From positions 234,555,303 to 234,619,302 of the forward strand of contig NC_081415.1 of NCBI RefSeq assembly GCF_030272615.1: 64,000 nucleotides of DNA, written 5' to 3'. Within the stretch, counting starts at the first letter, position 1; each line of letters begins with the position of its first letter. The notes beneath the pieces were generated by a model. That model had not been told where the DNA came from and ran no database searches. It saw only the letters and a program-made list of their open reading frames with translations. This stretch comes from Cryptomeria japonica. Taxonomy: Eukaryota; Streptophyta; Pinopsida; Cupressales; Cupressaceae. Below, piece by piece: positions 54,787 through 64,000 of the stretch. The translations under genes were made by a program, and so were the position numbers.

Positions 54787-56265
54787 AATGTATGAGGAAT
54801 GCGATTAGTATATTATCTATTGAATATTGACTTCTTGATAGAATTTCTTTTACATAATTAATTCATTCTGATTTGAATTCTAATGCCATTACATAAGTAA
54901 TTCATGATGCACCTTTTAATATGGAGATGGAGATAGGGGGTGTGACTATTTATGTGACAATTTTTAAACTGTGTTTATTTATGGAAATTGGATTATTTAT
55001 TAGCTATGTGACTATTTATGTAACCATTTAGTTGAGGATCCTGCATAGTCTACATAAAGTAAAGGTAAGGAATTACAAAATTTACAATGATTTTGATGAC
55101 AACATCTTTTTATTATTTAATACTCTTTTTGTCTACAAAGTTTATGTTGTTCATGTTGTGTATGATGTAATTTCGCTAACATTTTTTTATTTTTTCTTTG
55201 TCACAGGCCGACATGGATCCATCACATATCGCAGACAGAGTTGTACCTTGCGACACTTCTACCGAGTAGGTAAACCTCATTGTAATTGTACAAATTAGGT
55301 AGAAGCAAACTATTACATTATTATGTTCTTTTTTTAGTGATTTATACTAATTTTGTAATTGTTAATGATATTCTTGACACAGACGGATGTTCGGGGAAAG
55401 GGAAAGGGAGTTGCAGTACCTGAGAACCTTTCTATCAATGTGGAATCATTAGGGTTAAGCAATGATGACCTTGAAGATCCCATAGACCTTGTGAAATTCT
55501 TTAAAACGCCTCTTATAAAAATTAGAAAAGAGATTGTTGCTTTGGCAGCCGTGCATCCTACCACTGATGAGATACAACAGAGGATGGAATTATTGTATAA
55601 GATAGTAGAAAACTTGCAAGTAAGCAGTAATGAAAGCTTTAATTATAACAAAAGTTCAATAATGGTTTATGTTTTATTCTCTTTTTATGTCATTAACTAA
55701 AATATGTACATATTGTTTTTATAGCAATTTATCCACCGTCATGAAAGTCGTTCCTACGATCAGGGTGTTGCAGGATCAGGTGATGCTGATTTTCTTGTAT
55801 TATCACTTTCTTGGCTTATCACTCTGAGTACCCAAAACACATCATACTTGATACTGTCAATTTTCAAAATAAAGGTTCATCCTTGTTTACAATTCTTGCA
55901 CTTTTCATATATTTAATGTTTGATATATTTAATGTATTATTCTTTAGGTGTTGTCAATGTTACTGTGCAAATGCCGACACAGCCTCATTAGAGGTCACCC
56001 TCACTTGTATTGCCAACTGCAATGTCAGCAACACGTAGCATGCAGACATCCTCTAGTGCACGTCATATTGGCCTGCCCACTGTTGGTAGATCCCTCTTTT
56101 GCTCTATCTTCTGTCATGTGTTTATTTCCCTTCAAGTGTTCTTTCTTGAATTCTAATGCCATTTCATAGTGGATTCATTTTTTGCAAGAGGAGATGCACA
56201 TGAGGATGTGCCACAGGCGACTACTGCTGATAACATAGCATCATTTCCTAGATCTTCTCGTATTG

Positions 56266-57037
56266 CTAGTGTAGACACCCAAAATTGTCATGTCTAATTA
56301 AATAAATATTTTATTTATTTAATTATCTAAGCCTAATTCTTCTATTAATTAAATAAATCTTTATTTATTTAATTAATTCATTTATCCTCTTCTAGCCTTA
56401 TTTCTCATTTAAATAAATACATTTATTTATTTAAATTATCCTTTTCCTAAATTAAATAAATATCTTATTTATTTAATTGATCTTATTTCTTCTATTAATT
56501 AAATAAATCTTTATTTATTTAATTAATTCATTAACCTTTTCTACACATGACACATGTCATTCATCTCTTAATTCCTACACTACTTACCTCTTTCATTATT
56601 TTATTATTTCTTCTACCTACCCTCTAATCCTAACCGACCTCCTTTTTACACCTCTGAAGCTTATCCCTCCATTTCTTATAGTGTCTTCTATATAAGGAGA
56701 TGCTTCCTTCATTATCTAACCCTAACTACTTGATCAATTGACTATATTATGATCCTACTTGCAACCACATTCCGTTCTTTGTTGAGCTCTTGTGCACATA
56801 AAATCTGAGAGCAAATATATCAATCAAGATCAATGGAGATAGGAAGAATGGAGATCAAAACCCTATTGGACATGTGATGGTATAATCTTTGTGATTTCAT
56901 TTGATTTGCATTGTCTTAGGTAATCTTCATATGTTATAGTGGATCTTTGTTGTTGTTAGGCTAGGGTTTGGTGGTTGAATCCATTTAGCCTTTCAATTTT
57001 GTTATTATTGTTATCCATTTTCACCATATACAGCTAG
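56266..57037 (+). mobile_element. Solo LTR with perfect 5-bp target duplication in a CACTA exon
   Basis: The LTR is 56271-57032 (762 bases), starting TGTAGACACCC and ending ...CATATACA. GCTAG flanks it at 56266-56270 and 57033-57037. The TGTAGAC start, AT-rich opening and CTGAGAGCAAA segment near 56805 resemble the Tat LTR at 27225-28663. Two LTRs recombined, or only one persists; no internal region is left. Removing it and one GCTAG rejoins the exon in frame. Confidence 0.9.
56295..56530. repeat. Five AT-rich palindromes in the solo LTR
   Basis: Dyads of the form TTAAATAAATA-x-TTATTTATTTAA recur near 56297, 56348, 56408, 56452 and 56500. Spacing is about 45-60 bases. Each could form a short stem. 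They lie in the likely U3. Confidence 0.85.
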
Positions 57038-58799
57038 TACGGGAACATTGTAGGCCACATTTGTGGTGAGCAACGAAGAAATGCTTCCCTTAAAGATACA
57101 AAAGGTTCCTGGTACTTTAAAATTATTATTATATATACTCTAATTGTAATTTACTTTATGATCACTCGTTTTGGACTAATATTGTTCCCATGATTTTTTT
57201 GCAGGCAATGATATTTTCTATAAACATCTTAGTGAGATTGCATTGCAAATATTTGGTCCCACCATACGTAAAAGGTGGTACATCATATGTGAACTAACCC
57301 TTATCCACTTTTGATTTCATATCTTTGCTAGAATACTTTTGCTTTGATCCATTTCTTGAAGTGTAATAAATGTAGCTTCAATTCATTTCTGAATCTAACG
57401 GGTTTGTTTTTGCTTTAAAAGGTGGAATGACCAAGAAAAAAGGTTAAAAGATGAATTAACAAACCAAATGGTTGAGTGGTTTGGAAATGACACCTTTGAC
57501 AAAACCAAGGTCCTTGAAAAAGCTGGCACATATCTAAAGTATGTGAGGGACCAATACAGGACCCATTTGGAGAGGAACCTAAAGTATGAGCATCCCCCCA
57601 TGATTCCAAAGAGGGAGTGGAAGGACCTGATTTATGATGCCAAGGAGAGAATTGAAAGGAAAAAAGGAAATACACTAGTAGATGCCAGAAGAAGGTACGT
57701 GATACTATTAAGAATGTAATTATGTACTAATTAATTACTCTTTATATTTATATAATCTAACATATTTCAAACTTTTTATAGACTGAGTGACACATCAAAG
57801 GCAACCAAGGCAAGGCAAGAAAATCACGGGCAACACAAACTCGGCTCTGGTGGTTACATGAAACTTGTTGCACGAATTGTAAGTATCTCATGTAAAGTCC
57901 CATATTGTCTCAAAATATTAATAAATTGCAAACATTTTTTTTTATCAAACAATGCAAGCAAAATTCATGGTACCAAGCAATAATCTAATTGAATAGAGCG
58001 CCCACAGAAGATGACAAGAGAATTGCCTACCAGCAAGGCTATTCAGTCATGGCTGATCGACTACGAGAATTGAGTGGGCATACACAACATTCGAGTGCAT
58101 CCGTCACAAAGGTAAATATGGTAAATGGAAGTTGTTTCAAATGAATACTTTACCAATAATCTAATTGATGTTGAGTTCCAACATAAAGTTACTATATTTG
58201 TTTTAAATAAGCAAGCAATGATAACAATGTGCATGTCATTGGAATGCAGCCTGCTAATTGTGAAACACCACCTGCACATGAAGGTCTGGATGTGCATCCC
58301 AGTAGTGGAGGTTTTCATTTGCTATTCAAATTTTTTTATTTAGCTATTAATATAATTAAACATCTTAATTTGTAATTAGAGTAGTAATTAATGTAACCTT
58401 TCCTATTAATATTTTAGAGCATGTAGTTGGTGGTGAGCAAGTGGAGCACGATCTGGGTACACAACCTCAAGAATGTGATGTTCCCCACTTAGGTGAAGAG
58501 GACCATGGTGTTTAGCATGTTGAGGTTGAGGCTACACAAAATGATGTGGCCCCATCAGGTAAAGAGCACAACAATTACGTTCTCTAAATTAATGAAATAC
58601 TTGTAACAATAATATTTTTTTTTTTTTGAATTTAACCCATTTCTTTTTTATTCCAGAGGAACCCCCTTTGCTTCAATGTCCTCGTCCTTAGTATAGGACT
58701 AGGCATACATTGAGATCATGAGAATTTGGTGGAACATCTGCAAAGGGGGGAAATGATGAAGACATCTATGTTCCACTTAGTCTTTTCATAGCTTCATAG

Positions 58800-59735
58800 A
58801 AATAACAAAGAAAGAAATGATTGTGATCTAACTTATTTGATAATGACTGATTTTTATGTGTTAGTGAATGTAATTATGTGCTAATTAATGGTTATGGATG
58901 ATATGTGTTAATTAATATTGATGAATGTTGCGTGTTAATTAATGTTAATCAATGTTATGTGTTAATGAACATTATGTGATATTAATGAATGAATGCTATA
59001 TTTTATTAATGGTAGAAAGAATTAATGAATGAATGTTATAAGATATTAACGGGGAATTTAGAGTGATGTTAGGAAGGGGGGAGGGGCCAAATGAGCTTCC
59101 ACCTTCACGTGGTTGGCCATGTTAAGTAGAGAATATTAAACTATTCTCGAAACCAAGCGAAGCTCAACAAGGTAACACACTTTTCAATATTTCATTATGT
59201 TGCACAGTTAATCTTATTGAATAATGTATATTGAATCTTAATTGCAGGGTCCAACAGAGCCAACACGAACAACAACACCACGAGTTGCTGGGTATAATGA
59301 ACTTCCATATTGTCTTGTCCTTACACAAACAATATGAGTTGCTTCTAGTGTTGATATCCAAGGTGGGACTGCAAAAGTTATGAATATGACTCATCCTTGT
59401 AAGTTTTTTTATTACAACTCCTAATTCTTGAGACTAAACTTTTTGTTCTTGATGTTTTTCACTAGTTGTCATAACCTCTGACTTTGATGCTTATGCCTTA
59501 ATAGAACTAGATGTTTCTTGTATGTATACTTGGTCAAGGACTGCATTATGATGTTATAGGGCCACAAACTAAGATTATTTATTGTATTGAGTTGCACATT
59601 TGACATGAGTTTCCCTATGACTACTATGCACATTTATGTATATACACTATTTCTAGTCTGTATATTGATATTAATTTTGAGAAAACATTACAAAACTCAG
59701 AGTAGTCTCCATAAGACTAGAAAAAAGCTTACATA
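58800..59735 (+). other. 3' part of the CACTA element; possible extra exon
   Basis: 58840-59060 has degenerate GTTAATTAATG-type repeats. A segment at 59249-59400 is bounded by a TTGCAG acceptor and a GTAAGT donor and translates as GPTEPTRTTTPRVAGYNELP... with one TGA. It may be an exon of an unknown gene. 59401-59735 has nothing recognisable. Confidence 0.4.
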
Positions 59736-59748
59736 AATTTTTGTAGTG
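59736..59748 (-). repeat. Right terminal inverted repeat of the CACTA element
   Basis: AATTTTTGTAGTG; the reverse complement starts CACTACAAAAATT, the family's usual terminus. The next three bases are TTT. Confidence 0.75.
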
Positions 59749-59799
59749 TTTTCTTACAATTACTTGCGATCATTTTTTTAGGAGTCCTGGTATCCATTT

Positions 59800-62700
59800 A
59801 TAATAGTATTGATGCATACAAGCTTTGGACCCTTCAAAAGAAAGTTTGTTACAAACAACCGGTCGTTTTCAAGAAGTAGTTATAAGTCCTTTTCAACATC
59901 TGTGGCTTCCTGTGCTTCTTGTTCTGTTGCAACCTCTTATAACTGCTCCCAAGCATCTTCTTTCTGTCCCATATATTTATCTTTCCACTCCTGATACACA
60001 TCATCACTAGGCCAAGTAAAACTAGCAATCTTCTATTTCATATCTTCTAGCCGCTTCCAAGTGACTTGTACATGCTCAATCTCTGTTTCTATGAAACCAT
60101 AATGAGATTTCAGTTTTTCAATTTCCTCAATTGTTTAGACAAATAAGGATGTGTCATTAGTACTAATAATCTGATTGATCCTTAGGGACAAATTGTGGTC
60201 CACCTCCTTTAACCAAGTCTTCTCTTCCTTTAGCTGGACAGGACCAATGAAACCTCCTGGAAATATTTCAATATTTCAAATTTATGATTTGAATATTCTT
60301 TCCTATAAAGTTGGGCTTTTCTTTTTATACCTGCTCCTTCCACTGAAAGAATATTCATCTCTTTTATAAACTCACATGTGGACCTTAGATTGTCACTCTC
60401 TTCTGCATCTACATGGGAAGAACACATGAGCTCTAACTCTTTATCTCTAGGCACCCAATTATTCAAGATTGGTTCCAAAGTGGCTTTTTCTTCTCTCAAT
60501 TTGATCAAAATCTCAAGAATCCTCTTCATATTTATGTATACATTGGAGGTTTTGATTGAGTCAACAAACTTCAAGATGGCGGCTTTCACCTTATCCTCAT
60601 ATTTGTTTGCATACAATGTCTGAGCTTGTTTCAATTTTTCCAACTCATGTTGGACATTTTCAGGTAATTGGGAACTAGAAGGCATAGGAGAAGGGGGATA
60701 TTCAATGATGGGACTAGTAGGAGGGGGTCTTGCTGGAGAGGAGGCTATCATGAGTGTAGAAGATTCACCGGGATGATATTGACCTGCCAGTTGACTCTGG
60801 AGTCTAGCAATTATGTTGTCTCTGTTGGCTATTCCTTCTTTAGTATCATTGTAAGCTTTTAAAATAGTCTCCAACTTCAATTGGAGATTAGCCTTTTCTT
60901 GTGCCTCTTTCTCTGCCACCACAACACTAAATTTTGTAGTCTCTAGGACTGTGCTTGTAGCTTCCACTACCCCTGTGTCTTGGACTCTTTTAATTATCAT
61001 GTCTCCTAGGAGGCTAGAATCTGATGCATCCTTCCTTCTTTTGTTTTCATCCTTCTTTAAAGACCACATGACAAGAGCAACATTATCTTTTTTGAATGTC
61101 ACTCCTTCCATAGGCTTTGTTTCTTTCCTCACTGCATCAAGCACTAAGGCATCAGCTATATCCCATTCAGGGAGAATCAACACAGCATCCTTTGCTACCA
61201 TTTCTCTTCCTTTCTCAGGGGCGATTGCTTTGAACTCCTCCATCATTTCTTTCTTAACCTCTTCTTCTACCTGAGTTGTATTTTTAAGAGGTTGTTCACT
61301 TTTCCTCTGTTCACATCTAGTATTGAATTGATCAACATTTTGCTTCCATAGAAACTATATAAAAGCTCCTGATGTGACAAAATTACTGTCAGCTAGGAAT
61401 TCTTCACTATCTTGCTTAATAGTAAGGTCCATTTCTTGGCCCTTTAACTCACCATCAGTCAAATCCATTTCAGCATTAGGTGGCTCTTCAGGCATCCCCT
61501 CTTGGGTCTCCTCATAGGTATAGGCAATCTCACTGAGACTCCCTAACTACAATAATTATTCAGCCATAGCTTGTTCATCTCCAATGTGGATAGGAGACTG
61601 AGATGGAGAATATTGAGGCTCATCAGTTTCAATTTCCTTTCCCACTCTTTTCTTCTTAGGGGAATCCTGGATGTCAATGACATCTTCAATTTTCGTCTTT
61701 CCTTTTGAAGTGGAAGGCTCACCTGTCATTGGCATTATCATAGTGTACTTTGACCTTTTGTGCATTACATAGTCACCACGTGGGATATCTCTAGCAAAGA
61801 TAGGCTTAGCCAATACCATCTTAGCCTTATCAGGCTCATTTTGCATTATGGCCTCCCTCTTTTCTTTTAAGGTCTGCATGAGATCTTCAAAATAAAGAAT
61901 CAAGAATTTTATTTTCTCCTCAAATGGATTGAAGCTAGAAAGGGGGTCATAGCTAGTGTCAAATTGATGGATAAAATCAAGGGCTTTCTTATATGCCACC
62001 CACTTCTCCTTCCTCAGTTCTTGCTCATCTAAGCTGAATTCATTTCTAATCATATCTTCTAGGAACTGAAATTGATGTGGCCTACCTCTGGACACCGCTC
62101 TTTTTCTGAATATGCCATTGAAAAAATCCTCGAGGTCTGCACATCTTGACACTGCAGTAGATAGCCTATATGGCTTAAAGAATTCTTCAAAAAATCTCCA
62201 TCCACCCTCAGTGATTAAAAAATGGTGAGCCATGGTAATAGTTGGGAAAATAGTTCCTTTACCTCTATTGGTTAGCTCTGCTTTTTGTACTCCCCCAATT
62301 TGTCTTAGGACTTCTGCAATCCCTATCTTCAATGGGACCTGATAGGGTAGTAAAAAGGGGGTGCCTCTAAATCCAAACACTCTAAAAATAGTAGACACAG
62401 GGTACAAATATATGTCTCCCCAATTGTGAACAATCTTGATATCCTCTGCAAACTCCTTTGGTCTGAGAAACTCCAAAAGAGCCTTAGGAATTCTAGGGTT
62501 TTCTTTGCATAGAATAATCCTAATTCTAGATGTAAAGCATCTATCAAACTTTAAATAACTTGCATCTTCTCTATCCCAAGATAGAACAATACTCCATAAT
62601 TGTATTGGCATCTCCTCTTTATCCTTGACCTTAATCAAGTCTATCTCCTTTCCAAAATAATCAACCCCTTTGAATAGAAATATATGCATTAACATGGAGT

Positions 62701-63436
62701 ACCATCCAAATGGCCAATCCACCTTACCATTTTTTATTCCTACTAGCCCTTTATGAATTGCATCAGCAAGGTATGAGGCATAATCAAATGTTATTGCTAG
62801 GGAGGGGTTTAGAATTTGTGCAATCATTAACATATAATAGGTTGGCATATTCTTTTCAGCATCCTCTCCAAAAATCTGGCATAATGCCCAATAAATACCC
62901 TTAGCTCTCAGAGTGAATAGGTTGAGAGAGAATGGCTCCATTGTGCTGGGGCCTACAGCTGTTAACCTCCCTATCTTTACAAAGAATTCTTTCAATGGGC
63001 CACTTCTAAGATGATCCCTTTGTGTGTTGTAAACCTGGGCTAAGGACTCAAAGTCAATAGGTTCTAACAAATTGGAGGACTCACTAAGTTTAAACACTTT
63101 CCTGAATTCATCTTTATTTATCTCAATCAAGACTGATCCCTTTATGTTCCTGATGCATCTTGCCACAGAGTCATAATTCTGTGCAATCAGGGCTAACAGA
63201 TCTACATCCATAAAAACACCTACGACCACAAGCTTTCCTACATCCTGCTCCTATATGCCATTCAAAGGAGCTGGGGAATTCCTCTGCCCAAAACTGACTT
63301 TGAAGAGTCCTAAGCCTGACAATCCTATTTCAGGGTCCCTCAACCAATTACCCTTATCATAAAGGCCATCTCCAATTTTTAGACGAGGGTTCTTAGGTAC
63401 TAGCTCTTTGGCCTTAGCCCCAGCATTGGTGGACAT
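59800..63436 (-). pseudogene. About 1,200-codon coiled-coil frame of unknown function, few stops
   Basis: Frames 63436-63251 (MSTNAGAKAKELVPKNPRL), 63229-61556 (557 codons) and 61246-60230 (338 codons) share one reading frame. They are separated only by stops near 63251, 61556, 61546 and 61368. After a frameshift near 60230 the same kind of sequence continues to about 59800. The N-terminal half looks globular (LIAQNYDSVARCIRNIKGSV, GWYSMLMHIFLFKGVDYFG). A Lys/Ser/Pro segment with DVIDIQDSPKKKRVGKE follows, which could be a nuclear localisation signal. The rest is Lys/Glu-rich and probably coiled-coil. I do not recognise the family. Context suggests a retroelement extra frame such as those after integrase in Athila-like elements, but no gag-pol or LTR adjoins it here. 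A decayed host gene is not excluded. Confidence 0.5.
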
Positions 63437-64000
63437 GGTTAATTGCTCTAAAAAATCATCACAGATATTTCAGTCTTGGTAATTCACTTTCTCTGTAAAT
63501 TCTCTTCTGGGTGCCATTCTGGTCAAACGATTATACCACTAGAAGCTAGCACAGACCTCTAATAAAGTAATTCACACAGTAGTATTTGAGAACAAACCAA
63601 GAGTTATCAAGAAAAGCACAAGAAACCTGATTATTCACCTAAAGAAAATCGCTCTGCAACAATTCACTCCACAACAAAATTTGATAAAACAATACTTAGC
63701 AATCAAGTTGATGCGAACTAAAAAGGGCAAGTTGGCATTTAAGTTTTTAGAAATTAACTCTGCATGCTTCGGCTTTCTTTTTAGAATTAAATTCACCAAA
63801 TCGAATTCAAAACTGGCTCCAACGGGTCATAATTTCTCTAAGTCTTTCCTTTGTTTCGCTCTTTTGCTACTTCGCAGAACATAAAACCCGTGCTCTTTTC
63901 TTTCATGAAACAATGCTGGCCATTGGATCTTGAGAACTTACATCGCCTTTATCTTTGTTTAATCTCTTTTCTTTAGTGTCAGGCCCTACCTCCTTTTCAC
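63437..64000. other. Right edge, no feature seen
   Basis: It lies upstream of the long minus-strand frame. It could hold that frame's 5' untranslated region; I see no LTR end, primer site or gene in it. Confidence 0.4.

Larger units (their letters stand above)
55207..58799 (+). pseudogene. Second CACTA gene with Transposase_24-like domain, multi-exon
   Basis: In EnSpm the second product binds subterminal repeats. Short exons with consensus acceptors and donors can be followed: 55207-55268 (DPSHIADRVVPCDTSTE), 55382-55618 (TDVRGKGKGVAVPENL...), 55724-55780, 55949-56087, an exon split by a solo LTR (56171-56270 plus 57033-57081), and 57205-57300. Next are 57420-57694 (WNDQEKRLKDELTNQMVEWF...KREWKDLIYDAKERIERKKG), 57781-57877 (LSDTSKATKARQENHGQHKLG), 57997-58111 and 58418-58558. 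The final exon to 58799 ends in YVPLSLFIAS. The Trp-x-x-Leu...Lys...Ala-Arg plus His-x-x-Gly-Ser-Gly-Gly pattern fits Transposase_24 (Ptta/En/Spm). Stops near 56005, 57058, 58513, 58690 and 58719 make it a pseudogene. Confidence 0.7.
50400..59748 (+). mobile_element. CACTA/EnSpm DNA transposon (left end unresolved)
   Basis: It carries two genes in the order usual for EnSpm: a TNP2-type transposase (50520-54786) and a second gene with a Transposase_24-like domain (55207-58799). The right end is AAATTTTTGTAGTG at 59748, whose reverse complement, CACTACAAAAATTT, is a typical CACTA terminus. The left terminus was not found; a candidate is at 47827. The bases after 59748 are TTT, so a matching 3-bp duplication should precede the true left end. 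Stops in both genes show that it is inactive. Confidence 0.75.

Noticed and set aside
1-64000. tRNA or rRNA genes
   Set aside because: No cloverleaf-like tRNA or rRNA core was seen; the tRNA-like matches are retroelement primer sites.

Overview
This window looks like intergenic DNA from a large plant nuclear genome. A gymnosperm (conifer-like) source is plausible but is an inference. It is AT-rich and made almost entirely of nested, decayed transposable elements. No complete host gene was found. The supporting observations are plant-specific families: Tat-lineage Ty3 elements with two RNase H domains, an Athila-like Ty3 element, SIRE-like Ty1/copia, EnSpm/CACTA, a plant mobile domain (PMD) and a pentatricopeptide (PPR) fragment. 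Most coding regions carry in-frame stops and frameshifts. A large share of the stops are TAG or TGA where the family has Gln, Arg or Trp, the pattern expected from deamination of methylated cytosine.

Layout. (1) About 1-28663: a Tat-lineage Ty3 element on the + strand that starts left of the window. It shows gag tail, protease, G-patch-like segment, RT, RNase H, second RNase H and integrase (1-7407), then an antisense PMD reading frame (13345-11450, minus), a polypurine tract at 27211 and a 3' LTR at 27225-28663. Three insertions interrupt it: a copia LTR (about 2581-3499), a copia-type non-autonomous element on the minus strand (7958-10565), and a 12.2-kb minus-strand Tat derivative (14770-26970). 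That derivative has no gag-pol but keeps an uninterrupted 721-codon sense frame and its own antisense PMD pseudogene. (2) 28664-34434: a SIRE-like copia element, 5' LTR almost gone and 3' LTR complete, followed by further copia LTR-like sequence to about 35730. (3) 36187-47014: a minus-strand Athila-like element with gag, protease, RT, RNase H, integrase and a decayed extra reading frame before its 3' LTR. It abuts a short + strand Tat gag fragment (47015-47826). (4) About 47827-59748: a CACTA/EnSpm region with a PPR fragment (minus), a TNP2 transposase gene (50520-54786) and a second Transposase_24-like gene (55207-58799). A 762-bp solo LTR with a perfect GCTAG target duplication splits one exon of the second gene. 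The right CACTA terminus is at 59748. (5) 59800-63436: a very long minus-strand coiled-coil reading frame of unknown function, broken by a few stops.

How the parts relate: the window is an insertion history. The Tat element is the oldest host for the left half, and other retroelements landed inside it. Four of the retroelements have one complete LTR and one truncated LTR, so deletion at element edges has been frequent. The least ordinary items are the paired antisense PMD frames in two oppositely oriented Tat elements, the intact 721-codon frame in a gag-pol-less derivative, the 49-bp direct repeat flanking that derivative, and the roughly 1,200-codon frame at the right edge.
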